Below, piece by piece: positions 1-8,460 of a stretch of 64,000 nt of DNA. Positions within the stretch are counted from its first letter, which is position 1. Every line of letters begins with the position of its first letter. Source of the DNA: Gemmatimonadetes bacterium bin94 (GTDB taxonomy: Bacteria; Gemmatimonadota; Gemmatimonadetes; Longimicrobiales; Gaopeijiaceae); assembly GCA_002238865.1 (NCBI GenBank), contig MPNE01000013.1, positions 1 to 64,000 of the forward strand, in the 5' to 3' direction. The notes under the pieces were generated by a model. It saw nothing but the letters and a program-made list of their open reading frames with translations, made no database searches and was not told where the DNA came from. A program made the position numbers and the translations under genes.

Positions 1-914
1 GGTGGGTGATGACCCAGGAAGCTGCGGCGGTCTCGGCGCATGAGCTGGCGCAGGCCATGGTTGGGGGCGCGTCGCCGGGGGTGGGCGGAGGGGGGGACGT
101 GGGTGGCGGCGTGGGAGACGGGGGCGGCAGTGTAGGGGACGTGGGTGGCGGCGTGGGAGACGGGGGCGACAGCGTGGCCGTTCTGGACGGGGTCGCCGTG
201 GATGGCGGCGGAGCCCCTTCGCTCCGTGGCGCAAACCTGACGGTGCGCCGGGGCGAGATCCTCGGCGTCGCCGGGGTGGACGGAAACGGGCAGCGCGCGC
301 TGGCGGGCGTGCTGGCCGGGGTCGTCAAGCCGACCGAGGGCACCGCAAGGCTCCCGGACGAGGTGGGGTGGATTCCGCAGGACCGGGGTGAAGAGGGGCT
401 TGTGAATGAATTCACAATCACCGAGAACGTGGCCTTCGCGCTGCACGGGGGGGAGTCGCACCGCAAGGGCCCCTGGCTCGACTGGGCCGGGATCGGGAAG
501 ACGGCGGCCGCGCTCGTTCGCGAGATGGACGTGCGGGCAGGGTCGCCGGACGACGTGGCCCGCACGCTCTCGGGGGGGAACCAGCAGAAGGTGGTGACGG
601 GACGGGAATTCCTCCGTGCCCGCGACCTGCTGGTCGCCGAGTCGCCCACGCGGGGACTGGATGTGAAAGCGACCCGGGCGGTACGCGCCCGAATCGCCGA
701 GTTGGCGAAAACGGGGGAGCGCCCGCCCGGCATCGTCCTGATCTCCGCCGATCTGGACGAGATCCTCGAACTCGCGGACCGGATCGTGGTCATCGTGCGG
801 GGGCGCTTGATCCCCGTGCCGGACGGCAGCCGCACCGTGGCCGCGATCGGCGAGCTGATGCTGAGCGCGGGAACGGGGGATGGGGGGGCCGGGGACGCGG
901 GGGCCGGGACGTGA
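1..914 (+). CDS. ABC transporter ATP-binding protein, nucleoside/simple-sugar type (partial, C-terminal part)
   Basis: Motor subunit of an importer for nucleosides or simple sugars, acting at the inner face of the inner membrane. The frame is open to the left edge, so the first ATPase domain lies outside. Visible are the tail of domain 1 (ELAQAMVGG, just after the in-frame GTG at 6), a Gly/Val/Asp-rich linker of about 30 residues, and the second ATPase domain. That domain has a degenerate Walker A (VDGNGQRAL, Lys replaced by Gln), signature LSGGNQQKV and Walker B-like LLVAESPTRGLD. A degenerate second site is usual in this two-domain family (MglA/RbsA/BmpB type). The linker contains a 42-bp tandem duplication, which is unusual. 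It overlaps the first permease gene by 4 bp, so the three genes form one transporter. The substrate-binding lipoprotein is not in the window. Nucleoside is favoured over sugar because of the permease pair that follows. Confidence 0.85.
   Translation, partial: WVMTQEAAAVSAHELAQAMVGGASPGVGGGGDVGGGVGDGGGSVGDVGGGVGDGGDSVAVLDGVAVDGGGAPSLRGANLTVRRGEILGVAGVDGNGQRALAGVLAGVVKPTEGTARLPDEVGWIPQDRGEEGLVNEFTITENVAFALHGGESHRKGPWLDWAGIGKTAAALVREMDVRAGSPDDVARTLSGGNQQKVVTGREFLRARDLLVAESPTRGLDVKATRAVRARIAELAKTGERPPGIVLISADLDEILELADRIVVIVRGRLIPVPDGSRTVAAIGELMLSAGTGDGGAGDAGAGT
94..170 (+). repeat. 42-bp tandem duplication in ABC ATPase linker
   Basis: Two copies of a unit with a period of 42 bp (first copy from about 94, second from about 136) encode two 14-residue copies that begin DVGGGVGDGG. 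The copies differ by only a few bases. The duplication keeps the frame and lies in the linker between the two ATPase domains, where length changes should be tolerated. Confidence 0.8.
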
Positions 915-1996
915 CAAGCTCGCCGACCGACGCCGCGCGCCGGCGCTGGGGCAGCGCCCACGCCGGCCTCCGCGCCGCCGCATCCGCCACCGCCGCCCTC
1001 CTGGCCACCCTGGCCATCGCGGCCGGGCTCCTCGCCCTTGGGGGCTACCCGCCCGGCGAGGTCTTCGCGGCCCTCGCCCGGGGCGCGTTCGGCTCCTGGG
1101 ACCGCTTCGCCTCCTTCACCCTGGTCCGGGCTACCCCCCTGCTCCTCACCGGCCTGGCCGTTGCGCTCGCCTTCAAGGCGCACGTCCTCAACATCGGCGC
1201 CGAGGGGCAGCTCCACGCGGGTGCCCTGGCGGGCGTGGCCATCGCGCTACTCCTCCCCGGCGCGCCCGCCCTCGTGCTCCTCCCCGTCACCCTCCTCGCC
1301 GCGGCCGCCGCGGGGGCGCTGTGGGCGTCGGTCCCGGCGGCGATGAAGACCGGGATGGGCATCGGCGAGGTGATTACGACCCTGCTGATGAACTTCGTGG
1401 CGCTCTTCCTGGCCCAGTTCCTCGTCCAGGGCCCCCTGCGCGAGTCGCGGGGCATCTTCAACCAGACCGACGAGATTCCGGCGGCGGCGCACCTCCCCGC
1501 GCTGATCCCGGGAACGCGCCTTCATGTCGGCTTCCTGATCGGACTGGTGATCGCGGTCGCGCTGTGGCTCTACCTGACCCGAACGCCGGGCGGCTTCCGC
1601 GTGCGGGCCGTCGGCGCCTCCGTACGGGCCGCCGAAGTCAGCGGCCGGTTCAAGGCGCAGCCGGTCATCTGGCTGACCTTCCTGGCCTCGGGCGCGGTGG
1701 CGGGCCTGGCCGGCTGGATCCAGGTGGGGGGGATCACGCACCGCATGTACGAGGGCCTCTCTCCCGGGTGGGGATACACCGCCATTGCGGTGGCGCTGCT
1801 GGCGCGGCTCCACCCGCTGGCCGTGGTGATCACCGCCATCGTTTTCGGCGCCCTGAGCGCGGGGGGCGGGGCCATGCAGCGCGAGGCGGGCGTGCCGGAA
1901 GTGTGGGTCCGCGGCATGGAGGCGCTGGTCATCCTGGCCGTGCTCACCGTCGACCGGGTGCTGCAGGTCCTGGCTGGCCGAGGTTCCCGTGACTGA
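911..1996 (+). CDS. ABC transporter permease, BmpC/YufP-like
   Basis: Inner-membrane permease of the nucleoside-type importer, 361 aa. The GTG start at 911 overlaps the ATPase stop (GTGA). The protein shows about eight to ten hydrophobic segments, beginning with one near residues 22-48. It carries the family-typical stretch ALAFKAHVLNIGAEGQ (about residues 90-105), where nucleoside and sugar permeases have the conserved NIGAEGQ, and a later GLAGWIQVGG segment. Family length is usually 320-370 aa, so it is complete. It pairs with the next, shorter permease to form the heterodimeric membrane channel. The next gene starts inside its last codons, indicating translational coupling. Substrate cannot be read from the sequence; guanosine/purine nucleosides are known substrates in characterised relatives. 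Confidence 0.87.
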   Translation: MTSSPTDAARRRWGSAHAGLRAAASATAALLATLAIAAGLLALGGYPPGEVFAALARGAFGSWDRFASFTLVRATPLLLTGLAVALAFKAHVLNIGAEGQLHAGALAGVAIALLLPGAPALVLLPVTLLAAAAAGALWASVPAAMKTGMGIGEVITTLLMNFVALFLAQFLVQGPLRESRGIFNQTDEIPAAAHLPALIPGTRLHVGFLIGLVIAVALWLYLTRTPGGFRVRAVGASVRAAEVSGRFKAQPVIWLTFLASGAVAGLAGWIQVGGITHRMYEGLSPGWGYTAIAVALLARLHPLAVVITAIVFGALSAGGGAMQREAGVPEVWVRGMEALVILAVLTVDRVLQVLAGRGSRD

Positions 1997-2909
1997 CTAC
2001 GCCGCCCTCTCCTCCTTCCTCGTCGCTGCAGTGGGACTGGCCGTCCCGCTCGCGCTCGCCGCCCTCGGCGAAACCGTCTCGGAGCGGGCGGGCGTGATCA
2101 ACATCGGCCTCGAGGGGTCGGTGATCTGGGGCGCGCTCGGCGGGGCGCTCGGCTCGCTGGCGGCCGGGCCCTACGCCGGACTCGCCGCCGGCGCACTCGC
2201 CGGGGGAACGGCCGCGCTGCTGTTCGCGTTTTTCGCGGTCTGGCTCAACACCGACCAGATCATCACGGGGACCGCCGTGACCATCGGCAGCCTCGGCTTC
2301 ACGGGCGCGGTCTTCCAGAGCCGCTTCGGCGCGACGGGCATCGCCCTCGACCTGGAGACCGTTTCGGCGTGGGAAGTGCCGCTGCTCTCGCGCATCCCGG
2401 TGCTGGGGCCCGCCCTGTTCGACCAGGCGGTGACGGCGTACGCGGCCTACCTGCTGGTGCCGCTGCTGGGTTGGTTCCTCTTCCGGACCCGCTGGGGACT
2501 GGCGCTGCGGGCTGTGGGCGAGTCACCGGAAGCGGCGAACGCGGCAGGGGTGCCGGTGGTGCGGACGCGGATGTTGGCGGTCGTCTTCGCGGGGCTGATG
2601 GCTGGGCTGGCGGGGGCGCACCTCAGCCTTGTGCATACGGGCACCTTCGCCGAGAACATGTCGGCCGGGAAGGGCTTCATCGCGATCGCCGTCGTTGTGC
2701 TCGGGAGGTGGAATCCCGGGGGTATCGTCGCGGCCGCGCTCTTCTTCGGCGGAGCAGAGGCGCTCCAGTTCGCGCTGCAGGCGCTGGACGCGGACCTGCC
2801 GTACCCGCTGTTCCTGGCGCTGCCCTATGTTCTCAGCCTGGCGGCGCTGGCCGGCTGGTTCGGACGATCGCGAGCACCCGCGGGGCTCGCCCTGCCCTGG
2901 CCCCGGTAG
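1989..2909 (+). CDS. ABC transporter permease, YufQ-like
   Basis: Second membrane subunit of the same importer, 306 aa, with a GTG start that overlaps the previous gene by 8 bp. The characteristic permease motif is visible as GETVSERAGVINIGLEGSV (about residues 27-45), followed by multiple hydrophobic helices and a late GFIAIAVVVLGRWNPGG segment that matches the cytoplasmic coupling-helix region of this family. The length fits the family (300-320 aa). The strong conservation of the NIGLEG motif in both permeases supports a BMP-type nucleoside/simple-sugar system. This is the last gene of the unit; a short gap and a signal-peptide protein follow. Confidence 0.87.
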   Translation: MTDYAALSSFLVAAVGLAVPLALAALGETVSERAGVINIGLEGSVIWGALGGALGSLAAGPYAGLAAGALAGGTAALLFAFFAVWLNTDQIITGTAVTIGSLGFTGAVFQSRFGATGIALDLETVSAWEVPLLSRIPVLGPALFDQAVTAYAAYLLVPLLGWFLFRTRWGLALRAVGESPEAANAAGVPVVRTRMLAVVFAGLMAGLAGAHLSLVHTGTFAENMSAGKGFIAIAVVVLGRWNPGGIVAAALFFGGAEALQFALQALDADLPYPLFLALPYVLSLAALAGWFGRSRAPAGLALPWPR

Positions 2910-3005
2910 CGATCCCCGGTGAACCCCCGGAACACGCCGCCGCGGTCATGCGTACCATCTGCCGGGCAGGGGCGGCCGCAGCATTCACCTTCATGGGTCA
3001 CGCGC

Positions 3006-3827
3006 ATGTGTCTTCGGTTTCTGATGGTCTCGGGACTCCTGGCGGTCGCCCAGGGCGTCGGCGCGCAGACGGCGGCCGAGAGGGAGGAGCCCGCCGCATC
3101 GGTCGCTCCTCTCGTGGCCGATCGCCCGGATTTCACGGAAGCTGCGACCACCGTGGGCCGTGGCGTCCTTCAGATCGAATTCGGGTACACGTTCGGGCGG
3201 GAACGCGACGACGGCCGCTCGGTGGATGGTCATTCCCTCGGCGAGCCCCTGCTTCGCGCGGGGATCCTGACGGACCGGCTGGAGTTGCGGGTGGGAGCGG
3301 GTCCCGCCACGGAGAGGACCAGCCGGGATGGGATCACCGCCAGCGACACCGGGATGGAAGACCTCTACCTGGGCTTCAAGCTCGCGTTGCGGGAGCAGGA
3401 CGGGGTCATTCCGGCGCTCGCCATCCTCCCTCAGGTCACGATCCCCACCGGCAGCGCCGGGTTCTCGAGCGACCGCACCCTCCCGGGCGCCAACGTTGCG
3501 TACGGCTGGGACGTCACCGACAACCTCGGGCTCGCCGGCAGCACACAGCTCAACCGGGCAGCCGGCGAGCCCGGTGAATCCTACGCCGAGTGGGCGCAGT
3601 CCGTGACCCTGGGGGCGAGCCTGGGGAGTCGCGCAGGGATGTACGGAGAATGGTTCGCGTTCTTCCCTTCCCGGACCGAGGCGGCGCCGACGGAACACTA
3701 CTTCAACACCGGGCTCACCCTGCTGGCGTCCGACGACGTCCAGTGGGACATCCGCGTCGGAATGGGGCTCAACGATCCCGCCGAAGATGTGTTTGTGGGC
3801 ACCGGATTGGCAGTACGGATTCGCTGA
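3006..3827 (+). CDS. Secreted outer-membrane-type protein (transporter/Phenol_MetA-like barrel)
   Basis: Predicted exported protein of 273 aa. The ATG at 3006 is chosen because it begins a signal peptide (MCLRFLMVSGLLAVAQGVGAQ) with cleavage after the AQ; the frame extends further upstream but without a plausible leader. The mature part starts with APLVADRPDFTEAATTV and GVLQIEFGYTF, a pattern I associate with the Phenol_MetA_deg/transporter family of outer-membrane barrels. It continues with alternating polar/hydrophobic strands (LYLGFKLALREQ, IPALAILPQVTIPTGS, YFNTGLTLLASDDVQWDIRVG). The protein ends VRIR rather than in an aromatic residue, so barrel assembly by the usual C-terminal signal is not obvious. 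Function is unknown. It is separate from the upstream ABC genes by a gap of 96 bp. Confidence 0.65.
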   Translation: MCLRFLMVSGLLAVAQGVGAQTAAEREEPAASVAPLVADRPDFTEAATTVGRGVLQIEFGYTFGRERDDGRSVDGHSLGEPLLRAGILTDRLELRVGAGPATERTSRDGITASDTGMEDLYLGFKLALREQDGVIPALAILPQVTIPTGSAGFSSDRTLPGANVAYGWDVTDNLGLAGSTQLNRAAGEPGESYAEWAQSVTLGASLGSRAGMYGEWFAFFPSRTEAAPTEHYFNTGLTLLASDDVQWDIRVGMGLNDPAEDVFVGTGLAVRIR

Positions 3828-3889
3828 GCGGCGCCGGCCTCCGGCAGCGCGGTGCTCGAGGCGCCCGGCGGTCGGGCCGGGCGGTTCCG

Positions 3890-4405
3890 TCAACCGCGCA
3901 TCGCCGCCCGGGCGTGGCGGATGCGCACCTTCACCGCGGCCGACTCGTCCTTCTCGGCACGGTCGAAGAGGGCTTCGGTTTCCGCGCGGCGGGCCGGATT
4001 TCGCCCCGCGAGCACACCGAGGCCGTTGTAGGCCCAGGCACGTGTGAAGACGCGCCGGGAACCGATCAGCTCCAGGAGCGTCTGCCACAGATGCTCCTCT
4101 TCCCCGTCCGGTAGCTCGAGGTACGGCAGCGTCTGAAGCACGTGCAGGACGGCATCCGGCGCTTTCATGCGATCGAGCAGGTGGACGAACCGGGGAACCT
4201 GGTCCTCGTGCGGCGCGGCCCCGTTCTCCGCGAGATGCTTCAGCACCCACGTCGCACCCGCCTGCAGCGCCATCTCGTCGCTGGCGGCAAGACGGAGAAG
4301 GGTCGGGATGGCCTCCCTGGGTGCGTCGCGCACCGCCCGGCCCACCGCCCGAAACGGTTCGACGCGCTTGCCGTCGTAGCTGCGCAGTGTGTTGGCAATG
4401 TCCAC
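3890..4405 (-). CDS. HEAT-repeat-like hypothetical protein
   Basis: A 171-aa protein with a regular helical pattern and repeated Leu/Ala-rich helices (AIPTLLRLAASDEMALQAG, TWVLKHLAENGA, RFVHLLDRM, VLHVLQTLPYLEL), resembling HEAT/ARM-like repeats. No catalytic motif is visible, so a scaffold or binding role is the only inference. The GTG start at 4405 is chosen because an excellent ribosome binding site (AAGGAGAG) lies 5 nt upstream; the frame is open further but overlaps the next gene. It diverges from the PIG-L gene across a gap of 92 bp that contains a small palindrome. The C-terminus is rich in Arg/Lys (KVRIRHARAAMRG). Confidence 0.6.
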   Translation of the reverse strand: MDIANTLRSYDGKRVEPFRAVGRAVRDAPREAIPTLLRLAASDEMALQAGATWVLKHLAENGAAPHEDQVPRFVHLLDRMKAPDAVLHVLQTLPYLELPDGEEEHLWQTLLELIGSRRVFTRAWAYNGLGVLAGRNPARRAETEALFDRAEKDESAAVKVRIRHARAAMRG

Positions 4406-4423
4406 CGGTGCTCTCCTTGTTAC

Positions 4424-4439
4424 CTTCCGGTTCCGGAAG
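4424..4439. promoter_or_regulatory. Palindrome in divergent intergenic region
   Basis: CTTCCGG-TT-CCGGAAG, a perfect 7-bp inverted repeat with a 2-bp centre, lies just upstream of the ribosome binding site of the minus-strand HEAT-like gene and about 60 bp before the PIG-L gene. Its place between divergent starts would suit an operator. No regulator is known. Confidence 0.35.
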
Positions 4440-4497
4440 TATGGGGACGGATCCCGGCTTCCGCGATACCTGCAAAGGTGGAGGCCCGCGGCGGAGC

Positions 4498-7287
4498 ATG
4501 AAAACCCTGAAGATCGCAACCGTCGGCCTGATCGCGTGCGCCGCGGTGTGGCCCGAAACGCCCGTCGGCGCCCAGCAGGCGGGCGGGGTCGTCGCCGCGG
4601 CGCTTCGCATGCGCCAACTCGACGGCGTGAAGCGCGTCCTGATGATCGCCGCCCACCCCGATGACGAGGACACCGGACTGCTGACCGCCCTCGCACGGGG
4701 AATGGGCGCCGAGACCGCATACCTGTCACTCAGCCGGGGCGAGGGCGGACAGAACCTGATCGGGCCCCGGCTGCATGAGGGCCTCGGCGTCATCCGCACG
4801 GGCGAGTTGCTCGCCGCGCGTGCGCTGGACGGCGGGGAGCAGTTCTTTACCCGCGCCTTCGATTTCGGCTATTCCAAGAGCATCGAGGAAGCGCTGGAGT
4901 TGTGGCCGCTGGAAGAGGTGCTCCGCGACGCCGTGTTCGTGGTGCGCACGTTCAGGCCGCAGGTGATCGTGGCAGTCTTTTCGGGGACGCCACGGGACGG
5001 ACACGGGCAGCACCAGGTCGCGGGCGTAGTGGCCCGGGAAGTATTCGACGCGGCGGGTGATCCCGGGCGCTACCCGGAGCTGTCGCGCTGGGGGGTCGAG
5101 CCCTGGTCTCCCGCGAAGCTGTACCGGTCGGTCCGCTTCTCGCCACGCGACGCGACGCTCGCCGTGCCGACGGGCACCTTCGATCCCGTGCTGGGGCGCT
5201 CGCACTTTCAACTGGCCATGGAGAGCCGCAGCCGCCACCGCTCCCAGGACATGGGGTCGGGTCAGTTCATGGGGCCGCGCAGCAGTTCGCTGCGACTGGA
5301 GCAGTCCAGGGTCGGGGCCGGAGGGGCCGCGGGCGGAGACGATGGCGTTTTCGCCGGCGTGGACACCACGCTCTTCGGACAACTCCCCGACCCGCTCCCG
5401 AGCGGCTGGCCGGACGATACCAGGGAGCGCCTGAACCGGTACCGGCAGATGCTCGGGGAAGCTGCCGGCGGTTTTTCGGTGGTTCACGCGGAGGGAGCGG
5501 TCGACGGGCTTTCCGAGGCCGCGTCAGTTCTTCGGAACCTTGTGGACCAGGCGCCACCCGGACCGGGGCGGCGGCAGCTGGAGCACCGGCTGGGGCAGGT
5601 GTCGGAAGCACTACTCGCCGCCGCCGGCGTCGTTGCCGATGTCCGTGTCGGCAGGGACCTGGTGACGCCGGGTGAGTCGGTCGTGGTGGACGTAAACGTT
5701 TGGAACGGCGGATCCCGGGACCTGAACGGCGTCGACCCGTCGCTGCTGTTGCCGGAGGGCTGGACGGCGTCGCCGACGGAAGAGTCGGCCGCCGGGCCCT
5801 CGCGATCTCCCTTCTTCCGGCCTTCGGTGCCGGACACGCCCGCCGACGGACGGATCGCCGCGGGAGGGATCGGGCGCTGGAGCTGGAGAGTGGAGGTGCC
5901 GCCCGATGCGCGTCTCTCGGGGCCCTACTTTCTCGAGGAGGAGCGCCCGGGCGGCCTCTACGCCTGGCCCGAGGACGGAACCCGGTGGGCGCTTCCCTTC
6001 GATCCCTCGCCAATCCGCGCCCGGGTGGCCATGACCGCGCCCGGGTCCACAAACCCTTCAGGGGGCCCCGAAGGGGGATCGCAACCCGGCCTGGCGGTCG
6101 AGCGCGAAGGCCTCTACGTCGGGGTCGACAAGGCCGCGGGCGAGTATCGTGAGCGGGTGCTGGTGATTCCCGCGGTGACAGCCAGCGTCGAGCCGCGGCA
6201 GATGGCCTGGCCCACGGCGAGTCGTGAAGCGCGCGACGTGACCCTTGTCCTGAGCAACAATTCGGCGGGCGCGAGGTCCGGGGCCATTCGCCTCGACACG
6301 CCCCCGGGGTGGGTGGCCGAACCCGAACAGGCATCCTTTGCGCTGGAAGCGGATGGCGCCACCACGTCCTTCACCTTCACCGTGGCACCGGCAGGCGAGG
6401 TCGCGGAGGGCTCGCATGTCTTTCGCGTCGTCGCAAATGAAGCCGGCGGGGCGCGTCCGGAAGGCACCGAAGAAGCCATTGACAGATTCGTAGAGGAATC
6501 TGTCAAGGAATCCGACATCGTCGACTATCCGCACATTCCGCGGGCCGTGATGCTCCGGGACGCCCGGGTCGAGGTCAGCGCGTTCCCTGTCGTCGCCGCC
6601 ACCGACCGCCGCGTCGGGTACATCATGGGTTCGGGTGACGACGGGGCCGCCGCGCTGCGGCAGATGGGGATGCAGGTCGAGGAAATCGGAGCGGCGCAGG
6701 TGCGCGGGGGCGACTTCTCGGAGTACGACGCGCTCGTCCTCGGCGTCCGCGCCTACGAGACCCGGCCCGATCTGGTCGCGGCCAACGACGCGATTCTCGC
6801 CTTCGCCCGTGACGGCGGCACGGTGATCGTCCAGTACAACAAGTACGAATTCCCCGCGGGGGGATTTGCGCCCTACCCGGTCTCGATCGGGAGGCCGCAC
6901 GACAGGGTGACGGACGAAACGGCCGACGTGACCATCCTGGCGCCCCGGTCACCCGTGTTCGCCGGGCCGAACGCGATAGGCCCCGCCGACTTCGAGGGTT
7001 GGGTGCAGGAACGGGGACTGTACTTCCTCGGCGAATGGGACGACCGCTACACGCCCGTCATGGAGATGGCCGACCCGGGCGAGGACCCGAAGCGCGGCGG
7101 ACTCGTGGTGGCCCCCGTGGGGGACGGTCTCTACGTCTACACCGGACTGGCCTTCTTCCGGCAGTTCCCGGCAGGCGTGCCGGGCGCCTATCGGCTGTTC
7201 GCGAACCTCGTGTCGATGCGCGCGGAAGACTGGCGACGCGCGCGCGCCGCCGGGATCATCGGCGCTGACCCATCCGGATCTCGATAA
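4498..7287 (+). CDS. Secreted PIG-L/LmbE deacetylase fused to a glutamine-amidotransferase-like domain
   Basis: A large exported protein of 929 aa. The ATG at 4498 begins a signal peptide (MKTLKIATVGLIACAAVW...VGAQQ). Residues about 35-210 form a PIG-L (LmbE-like) zinc-dependent N-acetylglucosamine deacetylase fold, with the metal/catalytic motif IAAHPDDEDT and a later GHGQHQVAG that supplies another metal His. A middle part (about 400-640) is beta-rich and resembles NEW3/CARDB-type domains. The C-terminal part (about 700-925) looks like a ThuA/class-I glutamine-amidotransferase fold (VGYIMGSGDDG, YDALVLGVRAYE, DGGTVIVQYNKYEF). Likely substrate is an N-acetylated sugar or glycoconjugate outside the cytoplasm. 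An 11-bp perfect inverted repeat lies inside the gene at 6479-6506. Confidence 0.8.
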   Translation: MKTLKIATVGLIACAAVWPETPVGAQQAGGVVAAALRMRQLDGVKRVLMIAAHPDDEDTGLLTALARGMGAETAYLSLSRGEGGQNLIGPRLHEGLGVIRTGELLAARALDGGEQFFTRAFDFGYSKSIEEALELWPLEEVLRDAVFVVRTFRPQVIVAVFSGTPRDGHGQHQVAGVVAREVFDAAGDPGRYPELSRWGVEPWSPAKLYRSVRFSPRDATLAVPTGTFDPVLGRSHFQLAMESRSRHRSQDMGSGQFMGPRSSSLRLEQSRVGAGGAAGGDDGVFAGVDTTLFGQLPDPLPSGWPDDTRERLNRYRQMLGEAAGGFSVVHAEGAVDGLSEAASVLRNLVDQAPPGPGRRQLEHRLGQVSEALLAAAGVVADVRVGRDLVTPGESVVVDVNVWNGGSRDLNGVDPSLLLPEGWTASPTEESAAGPSRSPFFRPSVPDTPADGRIAAGGIGRWSWRVEVPPDARLSGPYFLEEERPGGLYAWPEDGTRWALPFDPSPIRARVAMTAPGSTNPSGGPEGGSQPGLAVEREGLYVGVDKAAGEYRERVLVIPAVTASVEPRQMAWPTASREARDVTLVLSNNSAGARSGAIRLDTPPGWVAEPEQASFALEADGATTSFTFTVAPAGEVAEGSHVFRVVANEAGGARPEGTEEAIDRFVEESVKESDIVDYPHIPRAVMLRDARVEVSAFPVVAATDRRVGYIMGSGDDGAAALRQMGMQVEEIGAAQVRGGDFSEYDALVLGVRAYETRPDLVAANDAILAFARDGGTVIVQYNKYEFPAGGFAPYPVSIGRPHDRVTDETADVTILAPRSPVFAGPNAIGPADFEGWVQERGLYFLGEWDDRYTPVMEMADPGEDPKRGGLVVAPVGDGLYVYTGLAFFRQFPAGVPGAYRLFANLVSMRAEDWRRARAAGIIGADPSGSR
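6479..6506 (+). repeat. Perfect 11-bp inverted repeat inside the PIG-L gene
   Basis: TTGACAGATTC (6479-6489) and GAATCTGTCAA (6496-6506) are exact reverse complements separated by GTAGAG. The stem is far less GC-rich than the surrounding gene and encodes part of the acidic linker before the last domain. RNA from this region would form a strong hairpin. Confidence 0.8.
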
Positions 7288-7341
7288 GGAGCACCCCGTC
7301 GCCACCACCGCCGCGCAACCGCGCAATGCGGCTGCGCCGGG

Positions 7342-8421
7342 TCAATCCCCGAACGAAATCCCCATCGCGCGCGCGGCCAGAACCACATCGTCGTCCATGG
7401 GGACCGACTTGATGTTCTCGATCGCTTCCACGATGGGCACCGCCCGCACCCTGGGCGGATCCAGCGCCACCATGCAGCCGAAGCGCCCCTGCGCGGCGAT
7501 CTCGATCGCGGCGGTTCCGAAGCGCATGGAAAGCAGCCGGTCGAAGGCGATCGGCCTTCCGCCCCTCTGCAGGTGGCCCAGCACGAGGCTCCGCGTTTCC
7601 CGCCCGGTTAGCTCTGCCAGCCGCCGGGAGATCCGGTACGCGGCACCCCCGAGCCGGCGCTTTCCGCCCGGGCCCCTTTCTTCGAGGTAGGACGCCTCTC
7701 CGCCCTTCGGGTGAGCCCCCTCCGCCACGACGACGATCGCGAACTCGGGACCTTGCTGCCAGCGCCCGTTGATCTTCGCGGCCACCAGATCGAGGTCGTA
7801 CGGGATCTCGGGGATCAGGATCACGTCCGCGGTCGCCGCGAACCCGGCGAAGAGCGCGATCCAGCCGGCGTGCCGGCCCATGAGTTCCACCACCATGATC
7901 CGCTGGTGGGCTTCGGCGGTCGAATGGAGCTTGTCGATGGCGTCGGTGGCGGTCTGAACAGCGGTGTGGAATCCGAAGGTGACCGCCGTCGCCTGCAGGT
8001 CGTTGTCGATGGTCTTCGGCACCCCGATCACCTTCAGGCCCTTCTCTGCCAGTTCGCTTGCGATTCTGAGCGATCCGTCGCCGCCCACGGCGATCAGACA
8101 GTCGATCTTCAGCTTCTGAATCCGGTCGATCACTTCGTCCGAACGGTCTTCCATCGTCACGCTGCCGTCCGGCTTCTCGACCGGGAAGGAAAACGGGCTT
8201 CCCCGGTTCGTCGTTCCGAGGATCGTCCCGCCCAGGTGAGTGATCCCGCGCACGGCCGCGCCGTTGAGAGGCACCACCCCGCCGGGGAAAAACAGTCCGT
8301 CGTAGCCGCGGCGGATGCCAACGACCTCCCAGCCCCGACGCTCTGCCGAAAGCACCGCGGCCCGCACGACCGCGTTGAGGCCGGGGGCGTCGCCGCCGCC
8401 GGTGTTGATGGCCACTCGCAT
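7342..8421 (-). CDS. pfkA: 6-phosphofructokinase, predicted ATP-dependent
   Basis: Glycolytic enzyme that phosphorylates fructose 6-phosphate, cytoplasmic, 359 aa. The ATG at 8421 follows a GGAGGAG ribosome binding site about 10 nt upstream. Motifs in order: INTGGGDAPGLNAVVRA at the N-terminus (phosphate-donor loop), AVGGDGSLR, VPKTIDNDL (catalytic TIDND, about residue 130) and MGRHAGW. Residues that set the phosphate donor read Gly in GGDGS and Lys in PKTIDND. In the family, Gly/Gly or Gly/Lys combinations are associated with ATP, while Asp/Lys marks pyrophosphate enzymes; this is a group III/Streptomyces-like combination. ATP use is therefore inferred, not proven. The gene is transcribed away from the Paa-like operon, with its own promoter-like sequence at 8461-8488. 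Confidence 0.92.
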   Translation of the reverse strand: MRVAINTGGGDAPGLNAVVRAAVLSAERRGWEVVGIRRGYDGLFFPGGVVPLNGAAVRGITHLGGTILGTTNRGSPFSFPVEKPDGSVTMEDRSDEVIDRIQKLKIDCLIAVGGDGSLRIASELAEKGLKVIGVPKTIDNDLQATAVTFGFHTAVQTATDAIDKLHSTAEAHQRIMVVELMGRHAGWIALFAGFAATADVILIPEIPYDLDLVAAKINGRWQQGPEFAIVVVAEGAHPKGGEASYLEERGPGGKRRLGGAAYRISRRLAELTGRETRSLVLGHLQRGGRPIAFDRLLSMRFGTAAIEIAAQGRFGCMVALDPPRVRAVPIVEAIENIKSVPMDDDVVLAARAMGISFGD

Positions 8422-8460
8422 GCTCTTCGTTCTCCTCCGGGGTGCCGTGCGCACTCGCCG

